Shown here: piece by piece, positions 45,193 through 53,180 of the stretch
How positions within the stretch are numbered: position 1 is the stretch's first letter
Layout of the letters: every line of letters begins with the position of its first letter
Origin: Lachnospiraceae bacterium
GTDB lineage: Bacteria > Bacillota > Clostridia > Lachnospirales > Lachnospiraceae
Length of the DNA stretch: 64,000 nucleotides
Assembly: GCA_910575105.1 (NCBI GenBank)
Contig: CAJTDK010000001.1
Coordinates: 124,001 to 188,000, forward strand
Direction: 5' to 3'
Made by a program: the position numbers and the translations under genes
Notes under the pieces: generated by a model
What the model was told of the DNA's origin: nothing
Database searches by the model: none
What the model saw: the letters and a program-made list of their open reading frames with translations, nothing else

Positions 45193-46007
45193 TTATGCCA
45201 CCTCCGTCTTCCGCCAAATAACATGATAACACTTCCTCTGTCCGTCACACTGGACATATTCTATATCTTTCGGATAGTCATTATCTAAATACCACTGACG
45301 AATCATATCAATGACCTGCGGCGCGTATTTTCTAACCGTTCCCTGCCACTTCCCCTTGGATTCCCATGTCTCTGTATACATACTTTCAGGTATGTCTAAT
45401 CTGCGGATGATTTCATTTACTGCCTTGTCCGCTGGTTTTCCAGAGCTTTGGTAATATAAGCCTACTTGTCTGGCAATATGTACAGTATCATAATACTGCT
45501 GGTCTGACTCAATCAGCACTGGGAGCTCCACTCCCGCTTTCTCATAAAGTGTCTTAGCGGTAAGAAGCTGGATTTTGCTGTCACAGCCTGCTGCCTTTAA
45601 CATTGGCGTAAGAATTTTTACTGCATTGTTGACGCTGGCTAGATGTTCATTTTGTGACTTATCTTTCTTCGGCATTTCATAGAAGCCTGTCTTATGAAGA
45701 GTTGGAAGAACTTCATCTACAACCCAGTCTGTAAACGACTCTGCATTAGGTTTTCGGCTCTTAAATACAAGCTTATAAACCCCGCTTTCCGTTAGGAAAT
45801 TCTCGCCAGCGTTGTTTAATTTTCGGATGTGACTAATAGTAACATCTGAATTTTTCACTTTTATAACTTGCCTAGTGTTCATGCGTGACTTACCGCTTCA
45901 TTTCCAAGTTCTAAACATCTTCCCACATGATACGGATTAAACAATACTTCTCCATCCAGCTCAAATACTTCTACCTCTTGATCTTCAAAAATCATCAGAT
46001 TATTCAT
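45193..46007 (-). pseudogene. Frameshifted BRO-family antirepressor
   Basis: The N-terminal piece (46007 to 45879: MNNLMIFEDQEVEVFELDG, FNPYHVGRCLELGNEAV) and the remainder (45882 to 45193: MNTRQVIKVKNSDVTISHIR, ESGVYKLVFKSRKPNAESF) form one BRO-N antirepressor when joined. They overlap as ATGA in different frames, with a few residues apparently missing at the joint. Could be re-initiated, but the BRO-N fold spans the break, so loss of function is likely. Confidence 0.75.
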
Positions 46008-46213
46008 GCACGAACACCTCCCCTCTTTGCTTCTGCTTTGGCAGCTTTCATTCCCTGCAAATACCCGAAGCGAAAACTGTTTCCAATAAGATGAAACCAA
46101 TCTGGCGATTTCTCGTATAGCTCCGCTACCTGCGCTGTATTTAATTCATATCCAGCCGGAATCTTTCCTATCATACTTTCTGCTTTTTCCACAACATTTT
46201 TTAATTTTGACAT
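46004..46213 (-). CDS. Small hypothetical phage protein
   Basis: 69 residues (YELNTAQVAELYEKSPDWF, FGYLQGMKAAKAEAK). AAGGAGAATTTTATT upstream. Overlaps the antirepressor start by 4 bases. Common layout in lysogeny regions; role unknown. Confidence 0.55.
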   Translation of the reverse strand: MSKLKNVVEKAESMIGKIPAGYELNTAQVAELYEKSPDWFHLIGNSFRFGYLQGMKAAKAEAKRGGVRA

Positions 46214-46241
46214 AATAAAATTCTCCTTGAAATCTTGGTCA

Positions 46242-46286
46242 GAATTCTATATAATCAATATAGAATTCCTGTTAGTTAACAGGTTT
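46242..46286. promoter_or_regulatory. Operator-like palindromes
   Basis: GAATTCTATATA ... ATATAGAATTC (46242-46268) and CCTGTTA/TTAACAGG (about 46268-46283) are adjacent inverted repeats ahead of the antirepressor operon. Confidence 0.6.
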
Positions 46287-46290
46287 CAGC

Positions 46291-46536
46291 TCAGAACAAA
46301 CACGTACTCGTCAAGGTCAATGTGTTTGTTCTTTTTTTGTTGCTATCAATTCTTCTACGGACAAGCCTAATACTATAGCTAATTTCCCCGCAATATCTGG
46401 CCTACACTTCTTCCCATTTCTAATATGAAATAATTTCTCTTGAAACCGATATCTCCGCAAGTTTAACGCAATTATATTGTTACTTTGCCATAGCAATCAA
46501 CATTTGATCCGCATTAATATGTACAGTTACTTCCAC
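46291..46536 (-). pseudogene. Frameshifted Cro-like repressor
   Basis: From a GTG at 46536 (GGAGGTGAAAAAG upstream): MEVTVHINADQMLIAMAK, then stop. Shifted frames continue VKLAEISVSRE and FHIRNGKKCRPDIAGKLA and LGLSVEELI. Joined, this is a typical small Cro/CI HTH protein. Two frame changes inactivate it. Confidence 0.7.
46293..46331 (+). terminator. Hairpin with T tract
   Basis: AGAACAAACA / TGTTTGTTCT 10-bp perfect stem, followed on the plus strand by seven T. It overlaps the end of the cro-like remnant; the transcript it ends is not obvious. Confidence 0.6.
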
Positions 46537-46576
46537 CTTTTTCACCTCCTTGGATGATTCATTTTTGACACTTTTT

Positions 46577-46651
46577 ATTTTACGTCTCATTTTCGAATAT
46601 GTCAAGTAACATTTTAAAAAAGTTGCATTTATGACACATTTGTATTATAAT
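46577..46651. promoter_or_regulatory. Divergent promoters of the inserted immunity module
   Basis: Minus strand: TTGACA (46600-46605), 17-base spacer, TAAAAT (46577-46582), towards the cro remnant. Plus strand: TTGCAT, 17-base spacer, TATAAT (about 46623-46651), towards the repressor. TGACAC occurs at both. Confidence 0.7.
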
Positions 46652-46672
46652 GAATTTAAAGGAGGATTTATT

Positions 46673-47131
46673 ATGGGTGTTAACGAATATATACAAATTG
46701 GTTCTCGCATCAAATCACTTAGAATTAATAAAGGGTATACTCAAGCGTATATGGCAAAACAATTAAACATCCCCCGCTCATCATATGCCAACTACGAAAA
46801 CAACCGAAGAGAACCTAGTATGGAAATAATCAGAAATATTGCTAAATTTTTTGATATTCCTATTAGCTCATTATTGGAGGGCCCTTCCTCAATGACAAAC
46901 CTGCAAATATGTCTGGCAGAATCTGGAACCAAAAACCTACCAATCCCCAAATTTGAGGGTAAGGATCAAATAAAGTTTAACCAATTGGTTTCATATTTTG
47001 CCAAATTAACACCGGCTGGAAAGGATAAGTTAGTATCCTATGCCAAAGATTTAACTTTAATACCAAATTATATTGGACTTTCTAAAAAAGAATTGGACCT
47101 TTATGCAGATTCTACTTCCACCACTGACTAG
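46673..47131 (+). CDS. XRE-family repressor
   Basis: 152 residues from ATG 46673 after AAAGGAGG. HTH_3 (IGSRIKSLRINKGYTQAYMAKQLN, YANYENNRREPSMEIIRN) then a C-terminal oligomerisation-type helical region; no S24 protease. Divergent from the cro remnant, so the CI-like member of a second lysogeny switch. Confidence 0.85.
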   Translation: MGVNEYIQIGSRIKSLRINKGYTQAYMAKQLNIPRSSYANYENNRREPSMEIIRNIAKFFDIPISSLLEGPSSMTNLQICLAESGTKNLPIPKFEGKDQIKFNQLVSYFAKLTPAGKDKLVSYAKDLTLIPNYIGLSKKELDLYADSTSTTD

Positions 47132-47171
47132 CCTTCAGTTTCCATTTCTGTGTCATCTGTGAAATCAAAAT

Positions 47172-47272
47172 GACGTTAGTTCGAATATAGGTTTTGCTAT
47201 TGTAAATCACCAACATTTCTCTGAAACTTTAATGCCCCAAAACATTTACCGACCCCATTTCAAACTAACGTC
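47172..47272. repeat. Short inverted-repeat element within a broken gene
   Basis: GACGTTAGTTCGAA (47172-47185) and TTCAAACTAACGTC (47259-47272) are 13/14 inverted repeats bounding 101 bases. The element begins exactly where the ORF from 47339 is cut. Confidence 0.6.
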
Positions 47273-47339
47273 CTTCGATTGGCATCCGTGCTACGCAATG
47301 TAATTCCTTATCTGTCATCTTTGCCACACTGTTCTCCAT
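47265..47339 (-). pseudogene. 5' remnant of a small phage gene
   Basis: ATG 47339 after GGAGGTAACAAGAAA encodes 24 residues (MENSVAKMTDKELHCVARM), then stops in the inverted repeat. A matching tail, HFDFTDDTEMETEG, reads from about 47171 to 47128. Probably one gene split by the insert. Confidence 0.5.
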
Positions 47340-47346
47340 TTTCTTG

Positions 47347-48813
47347 TTACCTCCTCCAATAACTGCTCTTGCCTAACGTGTTCTTCGGCGGTGCACTGCC
47401 GGTATATTTCTTAATCTTTCCCAGATAAACAGAAAGCGTGAGCGCATCCGCCCTGTCTGGCGAATCAAGCCCCCGCTTCTTCATCTCTTTCTTTGGTTCT
47501 ATCTCTATCTTCCCATTACTGGCTATGAAATACTTTCTTGAAATCACCTGCGCTACCGTCTCCGCATCGTCTTTGATCACGATATCTTTATTTTCCAGCA
47601 ATTCCTTCAGCGACGCCCACATATGGGTTGTCAGGTTGTTATAATACTCCGCCGCCTCTTTTCCTACCTTCGTGTCAGTCTCGATCTTTTCCGCGGCATT
47701 TATCGGAATGATATACAATCTGCTCAGGTTGCGCTCCCTCTTCACTTCTTTTAACCGGTCCGTGACGCCTCCCCCGAGACCCGTATCGTCGATATTCACG
47801 TAGATTCTCCCCTTATAATCCGGGAAATCCCTAGCAATGTGCTGATATTCCAGTACGATGTCCCCGGTCGTAGCCATAAGATCCTGGCCTCTGCGGTGCC
47901 TTACTATCTCTAAGCGCCCCTGGAAATTCCTATAGATCACCGTCTCATCATCACCGTAACGGGCAACGTCCACGCCGAGTATTACCTGCGGCATCCCTTT
48001 TCCATCCGGCAGCTCATACAACCGGTCTGTACACTGGTCCATAAGCTGGGAACTAATAAAGATGTCATCCTCCTGATTCGGGAACTCTCCGCGTACCCGG
48101 ACGCGGATCACATTAGAGTCCCACCCGTATTTCTTTATCAGAGACTGGATATTCTCTTTATCCGTCCGGTCACTGTCCATAGAGGAAACCGTATGGCGTT
48201 TGTACAATGCCATGTCGGAATTGTGGCTGTCAAAAAACGCCCCGCTGGTCTTCGTGGGATTCCCGCACAGCAAAAGCTTATTGTTCTTTCCGGACAGCGT
48301 CCCCAGGATCGCCTCCATAATCGGATCCGCCACGCCGGAAGCTTCGTCTACAATAAAGAGCATATTGTCCTCGTGGAAGCCCTGCATGTTCTCCGGCTTT
48401 GTGGCAGTCCTGGCCACGCCGAACCAGCGCTTCTCATTCCCATTCATATAGACATAAGTCTTTGTCCATTTCAGGAGCACGGTAAGCAATGGGGAACGGC
48501 TCATCCATTTCGATATCTCCGACCACAAGACATCGTGGAGCTGCTGCTTAGTCGGTGCCGTCGCAACGATACGCGGATACGGAAAGCAGGTGATAAACCA
48601 CAAAAAAAGAGCCGCCTCCAATCCGGTCTTACCAACACCCTGCCCTGACTTAATACTGACTTTTGGGTGATGCGCCAGATCCCTTGCCGCCTCTGCCTGC
48701 CATTTATCCGGTTCAAATGTAAGTACCTCCCTGAAATAGATAACCGGATCATCCTGCCACATGGGGATGCTTTCATCAAGGAAGTCGCTCAGCCACTTCA
48801 TATCACTTGCCAT
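47347..48813 (-). CDS. terL: Phage terminase large subunit
   Basis: 488 residues. Walker A SGQGVGKT at 56-63, Walker B FIVDEAS near 155, then nuclease motifs GVDVARYGDDET, IDDTGLGGG and SPDRADAL. It pumps DNA into the procapsid and cuts it. Starts 11 bases inside the end of the small-subunit gene. Confidence 0.95.
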   Translation of the reverse strand: MASDMKWLSDFLDESIPMWQDDPVIYFREVLTFEPDKWQAEAARDLAHHPKVSIKSGQGVGKTGLEAALFLWFITCFPYPRIVATAPTKQQLHDVLWSEISKWMSRSPLLTVLLKWTKTYVYMNGNEKRWFGVARTATKPENMQGFHEDNMLFIVDEASGVADPIMEAILGTLSGKNNKLLLCGNPTKTSGAFFDSHNSDMALYKRHTVSSMDSDRTDKENIQSLIKKYGWDSNVIRVRVRGEFPNQEDDIFISSQLMDQCTDRLYELPDGKGMPQVILGVDVARYGDDETVIYRNFQGRLEIVRHRRGQDLMATTGDIVLEYQHIARDFPDYKGRIYVNIDDTGLGGGVTDRLKEVKRERNLSRLYIIPINAAEKIETDTKVGKEAAEYYNNLTTHMWASLKELLENKDIVIKDDAETVAQVISRKYFIASNGKIEIEPKKEMKKRGLDSPDRADALTLSVYLGKIKKYTGSAPPKNTLGKSSYWRR

Positions 48814-49543
48814 CCTGCTGCCCCCTTGACCTTATTGTCGCTTCCATCCATTCACGAACGGTCTCCGTCCCTTCAGAAGAAGAACCGCTCTTGATTTTCT
48901 CTGTATTGATCCGGATCTGTTCTATTCTCGCTTTCTGTTCTTCAGTAGCAAGGTCCCATCGTTTATGCAGCAGCTCGTCATACTGCTTGATATCTCCGCG
49001 CAAAGAAGTCATTGCCTTGGCCTGGGCGCTCAGGAAATTCCCCTGTTTGTCCCATGCCTGCTGTACTTCCCATTTCTCTCCGATCACATTTCCATCCTTT
49101 TCCTCCACCTTCTCAATAGTTTTATCATCCCTGTCGCGTACATACATGATCTGCTGTGCCCGGATGATGGCAGCATAGGAAATCTGAATTTGATTCCAGA
49201 GGATATCCAGCGGGTCTGTCGGCATTTCTTCAATAATGGAAACGGTTTCTTCTGGAAGATACTTCGAGAAGAAACCGTATTTTTCTGCATTCTTATTTCC
49301 TTTCGGGGCACCGTGGCCGGCAGCATTTTTATTGCCGGGCGGGGCGCCGCGTTTCCGTCTTGATTCCGAACGTTCGCTTTTATCCTTTTCCGAACATTCG
49401 CTTTTGTCCCAGCCCTGGTTATGCTTCCATCTCCGGACTGTCCCCTCTGGTTTACCCAGTTCCTTTGCTATATCTACCAGAGCCATACCTGCATGATACA
49501 TCTCTTCCGCCTTAACTGACTCCGGGCATCTGGCTCTTGGCAT
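48803..49543 (-). CDS. terS: Phage terminase small subunit
   Basis: 246 residues from ATG 49543 (AGGTGGTGAT upstream). N-terminal HTH (DIAKELGKPEGTVRRWKHN), then the characteristic GAPPGNKNAAGHGAPKGNKNA repeats and a helical oligomerisation core. Recognises pac/cos DNA and stimulates TerL. Confidence 0.9.
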   Translation of the reverse strand: MPRARCPESVKAEEMYHAGMALVDIAKELGKPEGTVRRWKHNQGWDKSECSEKDKSERSESRRKRGAPPGNKNAAGHGAPKGNKNAEKYGFFSKYLPEETVSIIEEMPTDPLDILWNQIQISYAAIIRAQQIMYVRDRDDKTIEKVEEKDGNVIGEKWEVQQAWDKQGNFLSAQAKAMTSLRGDIKQYDELLHKRWDLATEEQKARIEQIRINTEKIKSGSSSEGTETVREWMEATIRSRGQQDGK

Positions 49544-49583
49544 ATCACCACCTCTCCCCCTTCGTGCGGCCTCACACATTTAT

Positions 49584-49612
49584 CGCCATAAAAAGAACAC
49601 CTGGAATTACTC
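49584..49612 (-). terminator. Rho-independent terminator
   Basis: CATCTGGAG / CTCCAGGTG-like stem. The minus strand continues TTCTTTTTATG. Ends the 49607 gene. Confidence 0.7.
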
Positions 49613-49807
49613 CAGATGCTCCCCGTTGACATGTTCTATATATTCTTTCATCATCTTACTCAATTGCCCTGCCTGACTGACACCTTGCTTTTCACAGGCT
49701 TTTGCAAATTCCTCTACCGTCTCCCGCTTAAGCTTATACGACTTCGATACCCAGCCGGCCTTATCCTGATACCGTTGATTGCGTAAGGTTTGCTTACTCG
49801 CCGCCAT
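49607..49807 (-). CDS. Small RHH-like protein
   Basis: 66 residues. Ribbon-helix-helix-like pattern (SYKLKRETVEEFAKACEKQGVSQAGQLSKMMKEYI) after a basic N-terminus. Overlaps the preceding small ORF. Probably regulates the local phage or toxin genes. Confidence 0.65.
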   Translation of the reverse strand: MAASKQTLRNQRYQDKAGWVSKSYKLKRETVEEFAKACEKQGVSQAGQLSKMMKEYIEHVNGEHLE

Positions 49808-49961
49808 GCTTAACCATCCTCACAATCTTCGGGACTACGTCCACTAATTCTAACAGGCCAGCACAAAGCAGAATAATTGAAGTGTAGATATTTTTACCCA
49901 CTCCAAAGTTCAGAATGACTGCAAAAACAAGAAACATATCATATAAAGTTATTTTTTTCAT
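49794..49961 (-). CDS. Small membrane protein (55 aa)
   Basis: MKKITLYDMFLVFAVILNFG, a second hydrophobic stretch (SIILLCAGLLELV) and a basic tail. It overlaps the next gene's start (14 bases), supporting translation, but there is no strong ribosome site. Could be holin-like. Confidence 0.45.
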   Translation of the reverse strand: MKKITLYDMFLVFAVILNFGVGKNIYTSIILLCAGLLELVDVVPKIVRMVKHGGE

Positions 49962-49979
49962 ATATTTTTAAAGCCAATG

Positions 49980-49988
49980 TGTTATAAT
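49980..49988 (+). promoter_or_regulatory. Extended -10 antisense promoter
   Basis: TGTTATAAT on the plus strand, with start predicted near 49995, reading into the 3' end of the 38-residue peptide gene. Confidence 0.45.
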
Positions 49989-50020
49989 ATTTTCAGGAAG
50001 GGAGATTACTCTCCCTCTCC

Positions 50021-50137
50021 TTAGTCCAGAGCTTCTATGAGTTGTGCAATTGCCGCTATCACTGACGCCACAGCGATTAAGACTTTTGCAACCATCTCTA
50101 TGAAGCTCTTTATCTTTTTCTTTCGTTTTTTCTTCAT
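50021..50137 (-). CDS. Small hydrophobic toxin-like peptide (38 aa)
   Basis: MKKKRKKKIKSFIEMVAKVL then an alanine/isoleucine membrane helix and an acidic end. ATG 50137 follows AAGGAGGAAAAGCCA, driven by a perfect consensus promoter. A GGGAG/CTCCC hairpin lies just after the stop. A plus-strand extended -10 at 49980 could make an antisense RNA. The layout fits type I toxins, but the family was not recognised. Confidence 0.65.
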   Translation of the reverse strand: MKKKRKKKIKSFIEMVAKVLIAVASVIAAIAQLIEALD

Positions 50138-50162
50138 TGGCTTTTCCTCCTTCCTTGATTAT

Positions 50163-50191
50163 ATTATATCGCATGGTGCACCATATGTCAA
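50163..50191 (-). promoter_or_regulatory. Perfect consensus promoter with palindromic spacer
   Basis: TTGACA (50186-50191), exactly 17 bases, TATAAT (50163-50168). The spacer holds ATGGTGCACCAT (50173-50184), a perfect palindrome and probable operator. Confidence 0.88.
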
Positions 50192-50258
50192 GGATATTAG
50201 AGGAATTTATATAATAATTGGCTTAACTATTATGTCTATCAGTTTGCTATTGATTTAT

Positions 50259-50474
50259 TCATATTACCCTTTGCAGTACACAAATCAATATATATAAGAT
50301 CATTGTCATAAACGCAGCTACTATTATATTTATAAAATAAAACAAAATAGCCTTTCCCTGACTAGAGAAAATAACATCTTCATCAACAAAATTACCTTCT
50401 ATTCTAAACAAAACAGACAAGCACGTAACCAAAGACAATACTATAAAGAATATAGCAAACAATATATTCAACAT
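50259..50474 (-). CDS. Small membrane protein
   Basis: 71 residues from ATG 50474 (GAGAAGTGATGAA upstream). Two hydrophobic helices (ILFAIFFIVLSLVTCL and YFINIIVAAFMTMILYILI). Unknown; AT-rich like the next two genes. Confidence 0.55.
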   Translation of the reverse strand: MLNILFAIFFIVLSLVTCLSVLFRIEGNFVDEDVIFSSQGKAILFYFINIIVAAFMTMILYILICVLQRVI

Positions 50475-50546
50475 TTCATCACTTCTCATCATTTTGCCAA
50501 CTGTTCTGCCTAGCTGACTCTTTCTTAGTCTCAGGCTTTTAAAAAT

Positions 50547-51140
50547 TTATTTTTGCATATCAGTATCTATTACTCTAAAAATTCTTTTTATTATCATCAT
50601 CAAATTAATAACCAGCATATAAGTCAACGAATAAATTAAAGTACTCTGAATACATCCATATTTTTTTGTGAAACAATAGCATAAACAAAATATTAGCAAA
50701 ACTATACTTGTGAGAATTTCAAACATAATAGTATAATATGTTTCAAGCAATGACTTTTTAGAAACTTCTGCCTCTGTGCTAAAGTACTGTGGATTCTGCT
50801 TTATCTTTGCTTTCATATCAATAACCATTGTCAACAAAGCGAACAACATTGCCGTCAGTATGGAAACTATAATCGTTATAATGTTAATCGTCTCTCCGCT
50901 TATCTTTTTTGTCATTGCTGTTGCTATCCCCATAAAAAAGGGCATTACCATATAATTAATTATTGGAACAACCAGCATTTTTCCTCTATTATTTTTAAAA
51001 CAATTCAAATGATTTTTTATTATATCCATAACAGATATATAATTCAACCCAAATCCAAATTTACTGATTATTATAATTAAAATCACCACAATCCACATTA
51101 TAATATATGGCTCTGATAAGTGCGTCAAAAAATTTCTCAT
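50547..51140 (-). CDS. Polytopic membrane protein (candidate effector)
   Basis: 197 residues with about five hydrophobic helices. Follows the 317-residue soluble protein by 14 bases on the same strand. More AT-rich than the surrounding phage genes, so likely acquired cargo. Membrane protein plus soluble partner is a frequent abortive-infection layout, but this pair is not recognised. Confidence 0.55.
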   Translation of the reverse strand: MRNFLTHLSEPYIIMWIVVILIIIISKFGFGLNYISVMDIIKNHLNCFKNNRGKMLVVPIINYMVMPFFMGIATAMTKKISGETINIITIIVSILTAMLFALLTMVIDMKAKIKQNPQYFSTEAEVSKKSLLETYYTIMFEILTSIVLLIFCLCYCFTKKYGCIQSTLIYSLTYMLVINLMMIIKRIFRVIDTDMQK

Positions 51141-51154
51141 CTTTTCCTCTCTAA

Positions 51155-52108
51155 CTAAACAAGCAGGCCCATCCCTTTTAAATATTCTTTTGCCGTATCT
51201 TGCATAACAGGTTTTAAGCTTTCATATATAGGATGGCCTCCATCTTGATTTACTTTTTTTGTAATATCTTCATTTACTATTAAATTATTCATATCCCGCA
51301 AGTTAAATGTCTTATCTGTATCCCCTAACGAAAATTCCAACTTTAAATCGTCATATTCAAAGCCCTCCATTTCAATTATATCCGTATAGCTTCTCTGACC
51401 AGAAAACCATTCTTGCATTTCCTTCTTTTTCCGTTCCAGAAAGCCTAACGGTTTGTGTATAATTCTTTCTTCCTTTGTCTGCTTTACCCCATAATTGATG
51501 CCTATTCTATTAGATTCTTCTTCGGGTATTTCATAACGTATCATCTTAATCTTTTTCAAAATTCCACTATTAAAATATCTATCTACATATTCTTTAGGTG
51601 CAATTGCCCTCATACTTAAATGGAAATCAGTACATATATCTGTCAAACATTTTTGCAGATGCCTCTGCAACGATAACTTCATTCCATATACACCCATCGT
51701 CTGTAAAATGATAACAGCATTGCTGATTTGCCCCGCTGGAACAGCTATGCAAAAACCAAATGGCATCATATCAGCCTGCTCAATGGAACGTTTTGTAATT
51801 TCTCCAGTCCGAACATTGACTAATTCCGATTCTATTCCATACTCTCCAGTTTTCACTCTCCCATAAATAATCTGATACTCTTTCTGCCCCTCTCCATTTT
51901 TAATTATCTCTGTCTCAACACGTTCAAATTGAAATAAGGTGTCTTTAGTTTCATCATTTGAATATGAAAGCATATTATTTCTTATATATTCCTCTATGCA
52001 ATCAATCATCGATTTATTATCAATCAATGCATTTAGGTCTCTTCTCTTATTTTCCCCATCAATAATGCTAAGTCCATAAATTATTAGGCTGATTTTCTTT
52101 TTTGCCAT
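51155..52108 (-). CDS. Soluble hypothetical protein (candidate sensor)
   Basis: 317 residues from ATG 52108 (GAGGATGGAAAA upstream). N-terminal beta-rich half, a hydrophobic helix (AVIILQTMGVYGMKLSLQRH) near 135-160, then basic and acidic stretches. No family recognised. First gene of the pair with the membrane protein. Confidence 0.55.
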   Translation of the reverse strand: MAKKKISLIIYGLSIIDGENKRRDLNALIDNKSMIDCIEEYIRNNMLSYSNDETKDTLFQFERVETEIIKNGEGQKEYQIIYGRVKTGEYGIESELVNVRTGEITKRSIEQADMMPFGFCIAVPAGQISNAVIILQTMGVYGMKLSLQRHLQKCLTDICTDFHLSMRAIAPKEYVDRYFNSGILKKIKMIRYEIPEEESNRIGINYGVKQTKEERIIHKPLGFLERKKKEMQEWFSGQRSYTDIIEMEGFEYDDLKLEFSLGDTDKTFNLRDMNNLIVNEDITKKVNQDGGHPIYESLKPVMQDTAKEYLKGMGLLV

Positions 52109-52167
52109 TTTTCCATCCTCCACACACGATAAGATATTTCCATAATATACCATTTCTCAGCAATTCT

Positions 52168-52206
52168 CAACAAAAAAGACGCCCTGATTTCTGCAGAACG
52201 CCTTTT
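52168..52206 (-). terminator. Rho-independent terminator
   Basis: AAGGCG / CGTCTT outer stem with an inner TTCTGCAGAA palindrome. The minus strand continues TTTTTTG. Ends the ArpU-like gene. Confidence 0.65.
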
Positions 52207-52279
52207 CAATATTGTGTGTGGCCGAGAAGCTTCTGTTTCTTTTCTTCCGCTTCCCGATGATACCATAATATCACAGGTG

Positions 52280-52732
52280 CTACTGACATTCACTGACATC
52301 TTTAAAATCTTTAGGAAGCCTGAAATGCACCAATGCCTTCCCATGAATCCTAAATATCTGTCTCTCAGAAAAAGACATCTTCTCCGCAATCTCCCACCAC
52401 GCAAGCCCCGCTATGTAACGGTAAAACAACACATCCTTCTCATTTTCGCTTTTCAGCTTCTTAATCCTTATGGCAATGTCCTTATAAGTCCTAATCCGCT
52501 CATAGCGTTCCTTTATAAGGCTGCGCTCCAGACGATCCAGTTCTGCCGCATATCCCGACAGATCTGACTGTCCGGAACCATGCGGCATCCCGTCGTTGTT
52601 TACCGACATGGACGAACGCATAGCACGCAGTTCCGCAAGCTCTGTCTCTATCCGATTAATCCTCCGTACATGACCGCGATAGCCTTTCAGGTATTCCTTT
52701 TTCTGCTCATTCTCCGACTGCACCGCCTGCAT
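52280..52732 (-). CDS. ArpU/DUF1492-like late transcription regulator
   Basis: 150 residues: an N-terminal coiled coil (IETELAELRAM) and a C-terminal sigma region-4-like HTH (IAGLAWWEIAEKMSFSERQIFRIHGKAL). The family activates late phage genes. Sits upstream of terminase, as usual. Confidence 0.8.
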   Translation of the reverse strand: MQAVQSENEQKKEYLKGYRGHVRRINRIETELAELRAMRSSMSVNNDGMPHGSGQSDLSGYAAELDRLERSLIKERYERIRTYKDIAIRIKKLKSENEKDVLFYRYIAGLAWWEIAEKMSFSERQIFRIHGKALVHFRLPKDFKDVSECQ

Positions 52733-52738
52733 ATGACA

Positions 52739-53014
52739 TCACTCCCTCCTTATCCTCGCATAATCCATCGCTACATACTGCCCGTAAGTCATCCCGGCTT
52801 CCCTCGCCTTCCTGGCCAGCTCCTGCAAGGAGCTTTCCCGCTTTTGCCTTCCAGCACGCTTTTCTTTTTCTTCCTTAAGCCTCTGGTCTCTTTCTTTATT
52901 GCGCTTGATCTGGTTCCTGATATAGCCTTTCTTTGAACATTCCTCACAACAGTATTTCCTGTTCCTGTCCGTAACTTCCCTGCCGCAGACAGGGCATATT
53001 CTTACTTTCTCCAT
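52739..53014 (-). CDS. Zinc-finger phage protein
   Basis: 91 residues. CPVCGREVTDRNRKYCCEEC is a treble-clef-like zinc site, followed by a long basic helix and a C-terminal YGQYVAMDYARIRRE. Starts 28 bases after the preceding gene. Typical of Firmicutes phages; function unknown. Confidence 0.7.
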   Translation of the reverse strand: MEKVRICPVCGREVTDRNRKYCCEECSKKGYIRNQIKRNKERDQRLKEEKEKRAGRQKRESSLQELARKAREAGMTYGQYVAMDYARIRRE

Positions 53015-53042
53015 ATATTCCTCCTTATACTGCTGCCGTATA

Positions 53043-53180
53043 TTACTGAATTACTATCCGTGCGGCGTCGCACACTGACCATTGCCGTCCTGCTGCCCAT
53101 TCCTGCACATTTTTCTCAAGCGGCATACGGATATAGCCGCCCTGGTCTGTCGGTTTCCTTGGTTCAATCCTTATGTTCAT
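53043..53180 (-). CDS. Small phage protein (45 aa)
   Basis: ATG 53180 lies inside the end of the 53164 gene (17-base overlap). IRIEPRKPTDQGGYIRMPLE then WSVCDAARIV. Coupled translation is likely. Confidence 0.5.
   Translation of the reverse strand: MNIRIEPRKPTDQGGYIRMPLEKNVQEWAAGRQWSVCDAARIVIQ

Noticed and set aside
48193-48648. 151-codon plus-strand ORF
   Set aside because: Shadow of the terminase large subunit on the opposite strand.
52580-52936. 118-codon plus-strand ORF
   Set aside because: Antisense to the ArpU-like and zinc-finger genes.
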